Source: Sorangium cellulosum
GTDB lineage: Bacteria; Myxococcota_A; Polyangia; Polyangiales; Polyangiaceae
Direction: 5' to 3'
DNA: 64,000 nt
Assembly (NCBI RefSeq): GCF_002950945.1
Contig: NZ_CP012673.1
Span: 9,562,501-9,626,500 of the forward strand
In this document: in pieces, positions 23,516 through 33,055 of the stretch
How the letters are laid out: every line of letters starts with the position of its first letter
Numbering within the stretch: position 1 is the stretch's first letter
Position numbers and translations under genes: made by a program
The notes under the pieces: generated by a model
Database searches by the model: none
What the model saw: the letters and a program-made list of their open reading frames with translations, nothing else
What the model was told of the DNA's origin: nothing

Positions 23516-26440
23516 ATGCAGCTTGATTTCGGAATCAATGCAGGGCTCGTCGAGGAGCTCTATGCCCAGTACCTCGAGAACCCGGAGTCGGTAGACCCCG
23601 GCTGGCGCGCGTTCTTCGAGGGCAAGAACGGCGGCGCGTCGGCGCCGGTCAGGCTGCCCGCCCCGGCCGCCCTGCCCGCCGTGCAGCCGCACGTGCTCCG
23701 GCCGGTGGAGCCCGGGAACGGGAAGAAGACGAACGGCGAGGCCACGAAGACGCTGGAGGCCGCGTTCGCCCGGACGCTGAGCGAGCACCCGACCTCGACG
23801 GAGTCGCCGCGGGATCTCCAGGTGCTCGCGCAGGCGGCGCTCAAGGCGCGCGTCTACGCGCTCGTGAACGCCTACCGCGTGCGCGGCCACCTCTTCGCGC
23901 ACGTCGATCCGCTCAACCTGCCGCCCGCCACGCCGCCGGAGCTCGACCTCACGAACTTCGGGCTCGTGGTCGAGGACCTCGACAAGCCCTTCCCCACGAC
24001 CGACCTCGCCGGCGTGCCGCCGGTCCTCACGCTGCGCGAGATCATCCGCCGGCTGGAGGAGACGTACTGCCGGCAGATCGGCGTCGAGTTCACGTTCATC
24101 GAGGAGCCGGAGGCGCGCCAGTGGCTCCAGCAGCAGATGGAGTCGACGCGCAACCGCCTGACGCTCGACCGCCAGAAGCAGCTCCGGATCCTGACGAAGC
24201 TCTCGGACGCCGAGATCTTCGAGCAGTTCATCCACAAGTCCTACGAGGCGGGGACGAAGCGCTTCTCGCTGGAGGGCGCCGAGAGCCTGATCCCGCTGCT
24301 CGATCTGCTCATCGAGCGCGCCGGCTCGCACGAGGTCGACGAGATCGTGGTGGGCATGGCGCACCGCGGCCGGCTCAACGTCCTCGCGAACATCATGGAC
24401 AAGAGCCTGCGCGAGATCTTCGCCGCGTTCGAGGACAAGGACGCCGAGCGCCACCTCGGCAGCGGCGACGTCAAGTACCACCTCGGCTACTCGACCGACC
24501 GGACGCTCGAGAACGGCAAGAACGTCCACCTCACGCTCACGTTCAACCCGAGCCACCTCGAGTTCGTGAACCCCGTCGTCCAGGGGCGCGTCCGCGCGAA
24601 GCAGGACCGGCGGCTCGCCGACAGCACCCCCGACGCGCGCCGCCGCGTGATGCCGCTGCTCATCCACGGCGACGCGGCGTTCATCGGGCAGGGCGTCGTC
24701 GCCGAGACGCTCAACATGATGCACCTCCCCGGCTACACGACCGGCGGCACGGTGCACGTCATCGTGAACAACCAGGTCGGCTTCACGACCGACCCGATGG
24801 AGGGCCGCTCGACCCGCTACGCGTCCGACATCACGCGCATGCTGAAGGTCCCGGTGTTCCACGTGAACGGCGAGGATCCGGAGGCGGTCGCGCACGTCGC
24901 GCAGCTCGCGATCGACTACCGCACGCGCTTCGGCTCGGACGTGGTGATCGACATGTACTGCTACCGGCGGTACGGCCACAACGAGGGCGACGAGCCGCGC
25001 TACACGCAGCCGCGGATGTACGCCGCGATCGACAAGAAGCCGACGGTGCGGCAGGTCTACGTCCGGCGCCTGATGGAGCTCGGGCAGGTCACCGAGGAGA
25101 AGGCCGAGGAGATCGTGGTGCGCCGCCGCGAGGCGCTCGCGGCCGCGCTCGACGAGGTGAAGCAGAAGGGCTTCGCGCCGGTGCTCTACTCGATGGGCGG
25201 CGTGTGGTCGCACTACCGCGGCGGCGCCGACGCCGCGACGCCGGACGTGCCGACGAGCGTGCCGGCGGAGAAGCTCATCGCGCTGTCGGAGAAGGTCCTG
25301 GAGCTGCCCGAGGGCTTCAAGGCGCACCCGAAGGTGCTGCCGACGCTCAAGCTGCGGCACGAGCGGCTCGTCTCCGGCGAGCCGTTCGACTGGGGCACGG
25401 GCGAGATGCTCGCGTACGCGTCGCTGCTCGCCGAGAAGACGCCGGTGCGGATCTCGGGGCAGGACGTGCAGCGCGGCACGTTCAGCCACCGGCACGCGGT
25501 GCTGCGCGACGTCGAGACGGGCGCGAGCTACGCGCCGCTGTCGCGCGTGGCCGAGGCGCCGGCGCGCTTCGACGCGTACAACAGCCCGCTCAGCGAGGCG
25601 GGCGTGCTCGGCTTCGACTTCGGCTACAGCCTCGACTTCCCGGACGGGCTCGTCATCTGGGAGGCGCAGTTCGGCGACTTCCTGAACGGCGCGCAGGTCA
25701 TCGTCGACCAGTTCCTCACGTCGAGCGAGGACAAGTGGCACCGGCTGAGCGGCCTCGTCCTCTTCCTGCCGCACGGCTACGAGGGTCAGGGGCCGGAGCA
25801 CTCGAGCGCGCGCGTCGAGCGCTTCCTCCAGAACAGCGCCGAGGACAACATCCAGGTGTGCAACCTGACGACGCCGGCGCAGCTGTTCCACGCGCTCCGG
25901 CGGCAGGTGCACCGGCCGTGGCGCAAGCCGCTGATCATCGCCACGCCGAAGAGCCTCTTGCGCGTCCCGGCGACGTCGAAGGGGCCGCACCGGCCGGTGT
26001 CGACGATCAAGGACCTCTCCGAGGGGAAGTTCCAGCGCGTGCTGCCGGACACGAGCGGCGTCGATCCCGCGGACGTGAAGCGGATCCTGCTCTGCTCGGG
26101 CAAGGTCTACTACGACCTCGCGATCGCGCGGGAGACGCGCGGGCTGAAGGACGTGGCCATCCTGCGGCTGGAGCAGCTCTTCCCCCTGAACGACGAGATC
26201 GTGAACGCGCTCGCGCCCTACAAGGACGGGACGCCGCTCGTGTGGGTGCAGGAGGAGCCGCGCAACTACGGCTCCTGGTACTACATCCTCGCGGTGCTGC
26301 AGCAGCGCATCGGCGACCGGCTGCCGCTCACGTGCGTGAGCCGCGCGCCGAGCGCGAGCCCGGCGACCGGGTCGCGCGCGAGCCACCTGCTCGAGCAGAA
26401 GATGCTGGTGGACGCCGCGTTCGTGGGGGGCACGCGGTGA
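23516..26440 (+). CDS. sucA: 2-oxoglutarate dehydrogenase E1 component
   Basis: This 974-aa thiamine-diphosphate enzyme decarboxylates 2-oxoglutarate in the TCA cycle. The N-terminus (INAGLVEELYAQYLENPESV, then PGWRAFF) is the E1o signature used to contact E2. The core shows EIVVGMAHRGRLNVLANIMD, HLGYSTDR, IHGDAAFIGQGVVAETLNM and VNNQVGFTTDP around the cofactor site, then YRRYGHNEGDEPRYTQP. The length matches stand-alone E1 and there is no fused E2 domain. The usual downstream sucB is absent; a hotdog thioesterase gene overlaps the stop instead (GTGA). Confidence 0.95.
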   Translation: MQLDFGINAGLVEELYAQYLENPESVDPGWRAFFEGKNGGASAPVRLPAPAALPAVQPHVLRPVEPGNGKKTNGEATKTLEAAFARTLSEHPTSTESPRDLQVLAQAALKARVYALVNAYRVRGHLFAHVDPLNLPPATPPELDLTNFGLVVEDLDKPFPTTDLAGVPPVLTLREIIRRLEETYCRQIGVEFTFIEEPEARQWLQQQMESTRNRLTLDRQKQLRILTKLSDAEIFEQFIHKSYEAGTKRFSLEGAESLIPLLDLLIERAGSHEVDEIVVGMAHRGRLNVLANIMDKSLREIFAAFEDKDAERHLGSGDVKYHLGYSTDRTLENGKNVHLTLTFNPSHLEFVNPVVQGRVRAKQDRRLADSTPDARRRVMPLLIHGDAAFIGQGVVAETLNMMHLPGYTTGGTVHVIVNNQVGFTTDPMEGRSTRYASDITRMLKVPVFHVNGEDPEAVAHVAQLAIDYRTRFGSDVVIDMYCYRRYGHNEGDEPRYTQPRMYAAIDKKPTVRQVYVRRLMELGQVTEEKAEEIVVRRREALAAALDEVKQKGFAPVLYSMGGVWSHYRGGADAATPDVPTSVPAEKLIALSEKVLELPEGFKAHPKVLPTLKLRHERLVSGEPFDWGTGEMLAYASLLAEKTPVRISGQDVQRGTFSHRHAVLRDVETGASYAPLSRVAEAPARFDAYNSPLSEAGVLGFDFGYSLDFPDGLVIWEAQFGDFLNGAQVIVDQFLTSSEDKWHRLSGLVLFLPHGYEGQGPEHSSARVERFLQNSAEDNIQVCNLTTPAQLFHALRRQVHRPWRKPLIIATPKSLLRVPATSKGPHRPVSTIKDLSEGKFQRVLPDTSGVDPADVKRILLCSGKVYYDLAIARETRGLKDVAILRLEQLFPLNDEIVNALAPYKDGTPLVWVQEEPRNYGSWYYILAVLQQRIGDRLPLTCVSRAPSASPATGSRASHLLEQKMLVDAAFVGGTR

Positions 26441-26904
26441 GCGGCGGAGGCGCGAGCCTGCAGGACAGGTACGCGCCGGAGAGCCGCTGCTTCGGCTGCG
26501 GGCCAGCGAACGACAAGGGGCTCCGGGTGAAGAGCCGCGTCGAAGGGGACGTGGTGGTCTGCGATTTCACGCCGGAGCCGCACCACCAGGCGTTCCCGGG
26601 GATGCTCAACGGCGGCATCATCGGGGCGCTGCTCGACTGCCACTCGAACTGGACGGCGGCGCACCACCTGATGGTGGCGCGGGGGGCGGAGGCGCCGCCG
26701 TGCACGGTGACGGCGGACTTCCACGTGAAGCTGAAGAAGCCGACGCCGCTCGGGGCGGTCCACCTGCGGGCGCAGGTGGCGGAGGCCGAGGGGGACCGCG
26801 TCGTGGTCGAGGCGACGCTGGAGGCGGGGGGGCGGGTCACGGCGACGTGCCGGGGGACGTTCGTGGCCGTCAAGGAAGGGCATCCGGCTCACCATCGGTG
26901 GTAG
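26437..26904 (+). CDS. PaaI-type hotdog thioesterase
   Basis: The GTG start overlaps the sucA stop (GTGA), so translation is coupled. The 155-aa product has an N-terminal CFGCGPAND motif and the hotdog core HHQAFPGMLNGGIIGALLDC, with the helix that carries the catalytic residues, followed by VTADFHVKLKKPTPLGAVHL. It probably hydrolyses an acyl-CoA. Its place behind sucA suggests a housekeeping or detoxifying role tied to CoA thioesters, but the substrate is not visible. Confidence 0.85.
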   Translation: MSGGGASLQDRYAPESRCFGCGPANDKGLRVKSRVEGDVVVCDFTPEPHHQAFPGMLNGGIIGALLDCHSNWTAAHHLMVARGAEAPPCTVTADFHVKLKKPTPLGAVHLRAQVAEAEGDRVVVEATLEAGGRVTATCRGTFVAVKEGHPAHHRW

Positions 26905-27818
26905 CTCCGGGGGGAGCAGCAGGAGCCAAGACGCACGCGCCGTGGTGAGGGGCCGCGCTCGCCGGCGTGGCGCGGGGGGCGCTGGCCAATCGGCAAGACT
27001 GGGACGAAGGAGCTTGCGCTGGGGACACCACCCGGCATGTCTCCCTTCGGGCCACGCCAGCTGGGACGTTATGGTGCGCGCCACACAAGGCGCGCCTGGG
27101 ACGTAGAGCCAGCTGGGGACTTATGGCACCTCGGTCGGTGCTCGACGCGCCCCCCGCGCCACGCCGGCGAGCGCGACCCCTCACCACGACGCTCACGCAC
27201 CTGTGGATGGGACCAGGGGGGATCGAGGAGATCAGCACGTGCGCCGCGGGCGGCGAAGCAGGCCGCGCTCCTGCGATGAGCCGGGACGGAGTCGCGCCGT
27301 CCAGCGTGGATGTTCGCGCGACGAGGCCAGTCGCACATAAACTGACTCCGAGTTCGGCTCATCACACCGGCGATGACGACACGAGCTGGCGCGGCTTCTC
27401 CCCGCTCGGCACGTGCTGGACACAACCCAGCTCGCCCCGAGGACACCGTACCTCGATGAAATGCGATGGACATGAAATCGATTTATCGTTGATCCCCATA
27501 TTTCTATCCTGTAAGGTGGTCGACATCGGCTAAGCCGGAGCAGATGGGCAACACGATGCTCAGGAGTCCTTGAAGGCGGAAGGGGTGGCTGCCGACACGG
27601 TGCTCGCGGGCGGCGAGATCGAGGCCGCCTTGCAGGTCGAGGACCTGCAGCACGAGCCGCTGCGACAGCAGGTGTTCTGGGAGGCGAGGAGTGGCCCGAT
27701 CGAGGAGGTGCTCGTCGGCGCTCGCGCGGCGGACCGCGACCAGAAGCATCCGTGACGCGAACGAGGGCGCCGGGGCGGGGCGCCGCGGGAATCCTGTTCT
27801 GAAAGGGGGGACCTCATC
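26905..27818. other. Long intergenic region with an inverted-repeat element
   Basis: About 900 bp with no convincing gene. The left third carries the inverted repeat 26931-27200. A 188-codon open frame (26967-27533) and a 61-codon frame (27570-27755) show no family pattern. The right end should hold the promoter of the signalling cluster starting at 27819. Confidence 0.45.
26931..27200. repeat. ~270-bp element bounded by ~50-bp inverted repeats
   Basis: Arms 26931-26982 and 27147-27200 are near-perfect reverse complements. The inner 28 bases of each arm, around CTCGCCGGCGTGGCGCGGGG, match exactly; the outer parts have a few differences. The 165-bp centre contains two similar segments near CTGGGACGTTATGG and CTGGGGACTTATGG. 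No protein is encoded. It fits a MITE-like element or a very long RNA hairpin. Confidence 0.65.
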
Positions 27819-28193
27819 ATGATCACCATTCTCCTCGTCGAAGACAACGAGATGAACCGTGACATGTTGTCGCGGCGTCTGGTGCGCCGAGGGTACGCCG
27901 TGATGACCGCGGTGGACGGCGAGTCGGGGGTGGATATGGCGCGGTCCACGCGGCCGCAGCTGATCCTCATGGACGTCGGCTTGCCCAACATCGACGGCCT
28001 CGAGGCCACCCGCCGGCTCAAGGAGGACACACGCACGAGAGACATCCCCATCATCGTCCTCACCGCCCACGCGATGAACGGCGACAAGGCGCAGGCCATC
28101 GAGGCGGGAGGCGACGACTACGACATCAAGCCCGTCGAGATCGAGCGCCTCGCCGCCAAGATCCAGACCCTGCTCGGACGGGCGTCGCAATGA
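27819..28193 (+). CDS. Stand-alone response-regulator receiver protein
   Basis: The 124-aa protein is a complete CheY-like receiver: ILLVEDNEMNRDML (acidic pair), LILMDVGLPNIDG (phospho-acceptor Asp), IIVLTAHAM (Thr) and DDYDIKPVE (Lys). There is no output domain. Receivers with EDNEMNRDMLSRRL text usually serve hybrid kinases. The stop overlaps the start of the next gene (ATGA), and the permease-kinase fusion follows, so it is probably a phosphate relay or sink in that pathway. A GGGGGG run precedes the ATG. Confidence 0.88.
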   Translation: MITILLVEDNEMNRDMLSRRLVRRGYAVMTAVDGESGVDMARSTRPQLILMDVGLPNIDGLEATRRLKEDTRTRDIPIIVLTAHAMNGDKAQAIEAGGDDYDIKPVEIERLAAKIQTLLGRASQ

Positions 28194-29233
28194 AGCGGCC
28201 GACAGATAGCCCCGGACGCGACGTCGCGGAGCGGAGCAGGCCCGGCCGACCGGAGCTCTGGAGATCGCTCATCGCCCATCACCGCCACGAGCTGCGCACG
28301 TCGCTCACCGCGATCATCGGCTACGGCGATCACCTCCTGGAGTGCCTGCCCCTCGACGCCTCCACCAGCACGTTCAACGCGCTCAACGGGCTCAGAGACA
28401 TCGGCGCCTTCGTGCTCGCCCAGGTCAACGAGCGCATCTCGGAGGAAGCGCTCGTCAACGCCGATCCGCAGACGCTGGTGCGGAGCCTGCGTGAGCTCGA
28501 CGAGGCCACCTCGCCGCACACGAGCAAGATCGAACCCCTCTGCGCGGAGCTGCTCTCGAGGTTCGAGGGCGAGGAGAGGTTCACGTTGATCCCCATCCTG
28601 TGCAGGATCCAGGCGGGCGGGGCGATGCTGCGCAACCTCATCTCGGGGTACTCGCAAAACGCCCTCCCGAAAGGCCCGTGGTTGACGCTGCCGCTCGGAG
28701 AGGAAGAGCCCTCCCCTCCCCCGCTCTCCCGAGCGAGGGCCGGACACCTCGGCGGGCGCCTGCTCGTCGTGGACGACCACTCCGTGAACCGCGACATGCT
28801 GAGATCGTGCCTCGAGCGGCGCGGATACGAGGTGCACGAGGCGCCCGGGGGACGCTCGGCCTTGCAGCTCATCCGCGAGAACGACTTCGACCTCATCCTG
28901 CTCGATCTCGTCATGCCGGACCTGAACGGCCTGGAGGTCCTCGACAAGCTGAGGGCCGAGGGCCGCCTCGGCCTCGCGCCCGTGGTCCTGCTCTCCGCGT
29001 CCGACAAGCTCGGCGACGTGGCCCGCGGCATCGAGTGCGGCGCCGAGGACTACGTGACCAAGCCGTTCAACATGGTCCTGCTCCACGCGCGCATCCGCGC
29101 CTGCCTCGAGCTCAAGCGGCTCAGGCGATGCGAGGAAGCCTACGTCACCCTGCTCCGGGAGCACAGGGCGCGCACCGAGGAGGCGCAGCGGACGGCGGCG
29201 CGGAGCGCTGAGGGCGAGCAGGACGGGACCTGA
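28190..29233 (+). CDS. HisKA-like domain fused to a receiver, without ATPase domain
   Basis: The 347-aa protein starts within the stop of the receiver gene. Residues 25-55 contain a histidine-kinase dimerisation box (IAHHRHELRTSLTAIIGYGD) with a phospho-acceptor-type His. About 130 residues follow with no HATPase N, G1 or G2 boxes. Residues 193-310 form a full receiver: LLVVDDHSVNRDMLR, LILLDLVMPDLNG, VVLLSAS and EDYVTKPFN. It cannot phosphorylate itself, so it may be a phosphotransfer and receiver adaptor or an inhibitor of the large kinase encoded 90 bp downstream. The C-terminus is charged and helical. Confidence 0.8.
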   Translation: MKRPTDSPGRDVAERSRPGRPELWRSLIAHHRHELRTSLTAIIGYGDHLLECLPLDASTSTFNALNGLRDIGAFVLAQVNERISEEALVNADPQTLVRSLRELDEATSPHTSKIEPLCAELLSRFEGEERFTLIPILCRIQAGGAMLRNLISGYSQNALPKGPWLTLPLGEEEPSPPPLSRARAGHLGGRLLVVDDHSVNRDMLRSCLERRGYEVHEAPGGRSALQLIRENDFDLILLDLVMPDLNGLEVLDKLRAEGRLGLAPVVLLSASDKLGDVARGIECGAEDYVTKPFNMVLLHARIRACLELKRLRRCEEAYVTLLREHRARTEEAQRTAARSAEGEQDGT

Positions 29234-29319
29234 GCGGGCGGGCCGCTCCGGCCGGGGCGGCGCGGCGGTGGACCACCCTGGCCAGAGCGCCCAGCTGCGG
29301 CGGCGCGGAGCGGCAGACC

Positions 29320-32300
29320 ATGCAGGTCATTCACACCATCGTCAAGGAGAGGCGCGAGTACAACAGCCTGGTCGCCAACGCGACCATGGAGGACTACTCG
29401 CTCCGTTATGCGCCGAGATCGTTCCGGAAATGGTCCCCGGCGCTCCTCGCCAACACGGCGCTCGGCGGGATCTCGTTCCTGGCGCTGGAGGCCATCGGCG
29501 GCTCGCTGGTCGTCAATTACGGATTCACGAACTCGCTCTGGGCGATCCTGGTCTGCGGCGCCATCATCTTCCTCACGGGGCTGCCGATCACGTACTACTC
29601 GGCGACCTACAACCTCGACATGGACCTCCTCACGCGAGGGGCCGGGTTCGGCTACATCGGGTCGACGATCACGTCGGTCATCTACGCGTCGTTCACGTTC
29701 ATCTTCTTCGCCCTCGAGGCCTCGATCATGGCCCAGGCCCTCGAGCTCTACTTCGGGCTGCCGCTCGTGCCCGGGTACCTCTTGTGCTCGGTGGTGATCA
29801 TCCCGCTCGTGCTCTTCGGCGTGACCCTGATCAACAAGTTCCAGCTCTGGACCCAGCCGCTATGGCTGGTCCTCATGGCGCTGCCGTTCATCTTCGTGCT
29901 CCGGAAGGATCCGGAGGCGCTGTCCGGCTGGGCCAGCTTCGCCGGCAAGTCGCCGAGCGGCAACACGTTCGACCCGCTCCTCTTCGGGCTCGCGGCCAAC
30001 GTGAGCTTCTCCCTCATCGTGCAGATCGGCGAGCAGGTCGACTACCTGCGGTTCATGCCGGACAAGACGAGATCGAACCGCCGCCTGTGGTGGACCGCGC
30101 TGATCCTGGCGGGGCCGGGGTGGATCGTCCTCGGGGGCGCCAAGCAGCTGGCCGGCGCCTTCCTCGCGTCGCTCGCGGTGAGGCACGGGTCGAGCGTGGA
30201 CTCCGCGCTCCGGCCGGTGGTGATGTACGTGGCCGGCTACGAGCACGTGTTCTCGAACCGCGGCGTCGCCCTCCTCGCGGCGATGGCGTTCGTCGTCGTC
30301 TCGCAGATGAAGATCAACGTCACGAACGCCTACGCCGGGTCGCTCGCGTGGTCCAACTTCTTCTCGCGGCTCACGCACCGGCACCCCGGTCGGGTCGTGT
30401 GGCTCGTGTTCAATGTGGCGATCGCGCTCCTCCTCATGATGTTCGGGGTCTTCCATACCCTGGAGAAGGTGCTCGCGATCTACTCCAACGTCGCCATCGC
30501 GTGGGTCGGCGCGATCGTGGCCGACCTCGTCGTCAACAAGCCCCTCGGCCTGAGCCCGCGTTACATCGAGTTCAAGCGGGCGCACCTCTACGACGTCAAC
30601 CCGGTAGGCGTCGGCGCGATGGGCGTGGGCGCGGCGGCGTCCATGGTCTGCTTCGCCGGGCTGTTCGGCCCCGTCGCCGCGGCGTACTCCTCGTTCGTCG
30701 CGCTCGCCGTCGCCTTCGCGCTGTCCCCCGCGATCGCGTGGCTCACCGGGGGCAAATATTACATCGCCCGGAGCAACACCCATTTCTCCAACGGCAAGGA
30801 CGACGGCATCGCCCAGTGCTGCGTCTGCGAGCGCGGCTACGAGCCGCAGGACATGGCGTTCTGCCCCGTGTACGAGGGGCCGATCTGCTCCTTGTGCTGC
30901 ACGCTGGACGCGCGCTGTCATGACGTCTGCAAGACGCCCAAGGCCGGGCCGCCCGCGCGCCGGGCGACGGCGCTCCGGGCCTTCATCGCGGAGAGGCTGT
31001 CGGCGCGGCTCTCGTCGAGGCTGCCGCGCTTCGCGCTCGTGTTCGTCGCCATGGCGAGCGGCGTCGCGGCGCTCTTCTGGCTGTTCTACTGGAGCGCCAG
31101 CCTGACCCCCGAGGCGCAGGCGGAGGTCAGCTTCGCGTTCATCAAGCTGTACGCAGCGGTGGTGGTCCTCATCGGCGTCGGCGCGTGGTGGCTCGTCCTG
31201 TCCTGGGAGAGCCGGGAGCTCGTCGAGGAGGAGCTGGACCGCCAGAACGAGCAGCTCCAGGAGGAGGTCCTCGATCACAAGAAGACGGAGCAGGCGCTGT
31301 CGCTGGCGATGGAGACGGCCGAGCGCGTGAACCGGCAGCTCTCCGAGGCCAAGACGCACGCGGAGGCGATGGCGAGGACGGCGGAGCGCGCGAACCTGGC
31401 GAAGAGCCAGTTCGTCGCCAACATGAGCCACGAGCTGCGGACGCCGCTCAACGCCATCCTGGGCTACAGCGAGATGCTCCAGGAGGACGCGATCGACCTC
31501 GGCAACCAGGCGTTCGTGTCGGACCTGAAGAAGATCCATCAAGCCGGCGCCCACCTCCTCGGCCTGATCAACGACGTCCTCGACATGTCGAAGATCGAGG
31601 CGAGCAGGATGGAGCTCCACCCCGAGTCATTCGATATCCAGGTCCTGCTCGACGAGGTCACGTCGACCTTGCGCCCGCTGGTCGCGCAGCACCGGAACAC
31701 GCTCTCGATCCACCGGCCCGACGGGGCGATCACCCTGCACGCGGACCCGAGGAGGATGCGGCAGATCCTCTACAACCTCCTCAGCAACGCGGCGAAGTTC
31801 ACCGCGGATGGCGCCGTGCGGGTGCGGGTGATGCTCGACAGCGGGCCCGGCGGGCCGCTCCTGCACCTCCAGATCGAGGACGAGGGCATCGGGATGACGG
31901 AGGAGCAGCTGAAGAGGCTGTTCCAGCCCTTCGCCCAGGCCGACTCGTCGACGTCGCGCAAGTACGGCGGCACCGGGCTGGGCCTCATGATCACGAAGCG
32001 GCTCGTCGAGCTCATGGGCGGCACCATCGAGGTGAGGAGCCAGAGCGGCGAGGGCTCCACGTTCATCGTGCGGCTGCCGCTCGTGGCGAGGCACGGCGAG
32101 GCGGCCCCGCGGAACGGCGCGGCGGACGGCAACGGTCGCGCCGGCGGCGAGGGGCGGACTCCGGGTCCCGGGGACGTGCAGCGGCTCGTCCTCGTGGTGG
32201 ATGACGACGCGACGGTGCGCGACCTGCTCCAGAGGCACATCGAGGCGCTCGGCCACCACGTGGCGCTCGCGGCGGGCGGGAAGGAGGCGTTGCACCTCGC

Positions 32301-32970
32301 CGGAAAGCTGTTCCCCGATGTCATCACCCTGGATCTCCTGATGCCCGAGATGGATGGCTGGCGGGTGCTCTCGGTCCTCAAGTCGACGCCGGAGCTCGCG
32401 TCGATCCCCGTGGTCGTCATCTCGATCGTCGAGGAGCGGGGCATCGGGCATTCTCTCGGCGCCGCGGACTACATCACGAAGCCGGTGGAGCGCGAGGCCC
32501 TGGAGCGCGCGCTCGCGCGCTGCGCGCTCCGGGACGGGCGCAGCCCGCGCATCCTGGTGGTCGAGGACGACGCGCCGAGCCGGGAGGTGCTCGAGGGGAT
32601 GCTGCGCCGGTCGGGCTGCGCCGCGTTGCCGGCGCCGAACGGGCGGGTCGCGCTCGACCTCCTGGCGACGGGCGCGGAGGTCCCCGACGCGGCCATCGTC
32701 GACCTGATGATGCCGGAGATGGACGGGTTCGAGCTGATCGAGCGGCTGCGCGGCCAGGAGCGCTGGCGCCGGATGCCGCTGATCGTGCTCACGGCCAAGG
32801 AGCTCACGGACGAAGATCGCGCGCGGCTGCGCGTGGGCACGGAGAAGGTGTTCCAGAAGGGTCAGCTCGGTCTCCAGGAGGTGCTGAACGAGGTCCGCGT
32901 CTGCATCGAGGCCGAGGCCCTGGCCGACGCCGTCCGAGCTGCGGAGCCGACCGGAGCGCCCGCGGGGTGA
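29320..32970 (+). CDS. NCS1-permease / Cys-cluster / hybrid histidine kinase with two receivers
   Basis: This 1216-aa fusion has an N-terminal transporter of about 470 residues with around 12 hydrophobic segments and NCS1 (purine/cytosine permease) character (ALGGISFLALEAIGGSLVVN, GFTNSLWAILVCGAIIF). Residues 499-540 hold a Cys-rich metal-type motif (CCVC, then CPVYEGPICSLCC, then RCHDVC). Two more membrane helices lie near 571-590 and 606-628, followed by a coiled coil. HisKA (ANMSHELRTPLNA, His about 704), HATPase_c (DEGIGM; YGGTGLGL), and two receivers follow (LDLLMPEMDG, Asp about 1005; VDLMMPEMDG, Asp about 1128). By analogy with CbrA-like transporter-kinases, it probably senses a solute through the permease. 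Confidence 0.88.
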   Translation: MQVIHTIVKERREYNSLVANATMEDYSLRYAPRSFRKWSPALLANTALGGISFLALEAIGGSLVVNYGFTNSLWAILVCGAIIFLTGLPITYYSATYNLDMDLLTRGAGFGYIGSTITSVIYASFTFIFFALEASIMAQALELYFGLPLVPGYLLCSVVIIPLVLFGVTLINKFQLWTQPLWLVLMALPFIFVLRKDPEALSGWASFAGKSPSGNTFDPLLFGLAANVSFSLIVQIGEQVDYLRFMPDKTRSNRRLWWTALILAGPGWIVLGGAKQLAGAFLASLAVRHGSSVDSALRPVVMYVAGYEHVFSNRGVALLAAMAFVVVSQMKINVTNAYAGSLAWSNFFSRLTHRHPGRVVWLVFNVAIALLLMMFGVFHTLEKVLAIYSNVAIAWVGAIVADLVVNKPLGLSPRYIEFKRAHLYDVNPVGVGAMGVGAAASMVCFAGLFGPVAAAYSSFVALAVAFALSPAIAWLTGGKYYIARSNTHFSNGKDDGIAQCCVCERGYEPQDMAFCPVYEGPICSLCCTLDARCHDVCKTPKAGPPARRATALRAFIAERLSARLSSRLPRFALVFVAMASGVAALFWLFYWSASLTPEAQAEVSFAFIKLYAAVVVLIGVGAWWLVLSWESRELVEEELDRQNEQLQEEVLDHKKTEQALSLAMETAERVNRQLSEAKTHAEAMARTAERANLAKSQFVANMSHELRTPLNAILGYSEMLQEDAIDLGNQAFVSDLKKIHQAGAHLLGLINDVLDMSKIEASRMELHPESFDIQVLLDEVTSTLRPLVAQHRNTLSIHRPDGAITLHADPRRMRQILYNLLSNAAKFTADGAVRVRVMLDSGPGGPLLHLQIEDEGIGMTEEQLKRLFQPFAQADSSTSRKYGGTGLGLMITKRLVELMGGTIEVRSQSGEGSTFIVRLPLVARHGEAAPRNGAADGNGRAGGEGRTPGPGDVQRLVLVVDDDATVRDLLQRHIEALGHHVALAAGGKEALHLAGKLFPDVITLDLLMPEMDGWRVLSVLKSTPELASIPVVVISIVEERGIGHSLGAADYITKPVEREALERALARCALRDGRSPRILVVEDDAPSREVLEGMLRRSGCAALPAPNGRVALDLLATGAEVPDAAIVDLMMPEMDGFELIERLRGQERWRRMPLIVLTAKELTDEDRARLRVGTEKVFQKGQLGLQEVLNEVRVCIEAEALADAVRAAEPTGAPAG

Positions 32971-33055
32971 GGGCTCTGATTCCCGCCCCGCGCCCGCCCG
33001 CCGTCGGCTACCCTGCACGCCTGCGCGGCGCCGTCGCCGCGCGCTCTGCCCACGG

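Noticed and set aside
21695..26386. 1563-codon minus-strand open frame across pgi and sucA
   Set aside because: Its text is repetitive Arg/His/Val/Leu without domains. It is out of frame with pgi and antisense to sucA, both unmistakable.
26967..27533. 188-codon plus-strand frame downstream of the thioesterase
   Set aside because: It crosses the inverted-repeat element, has mixed composition and no ribosome site or family pattern.
27570..27755. 61-codon frame before the receiver gene
   Set aside because: No ribosome site or family pattern was found, and the opposite strand gives equally plausible text, so neither can be supported.
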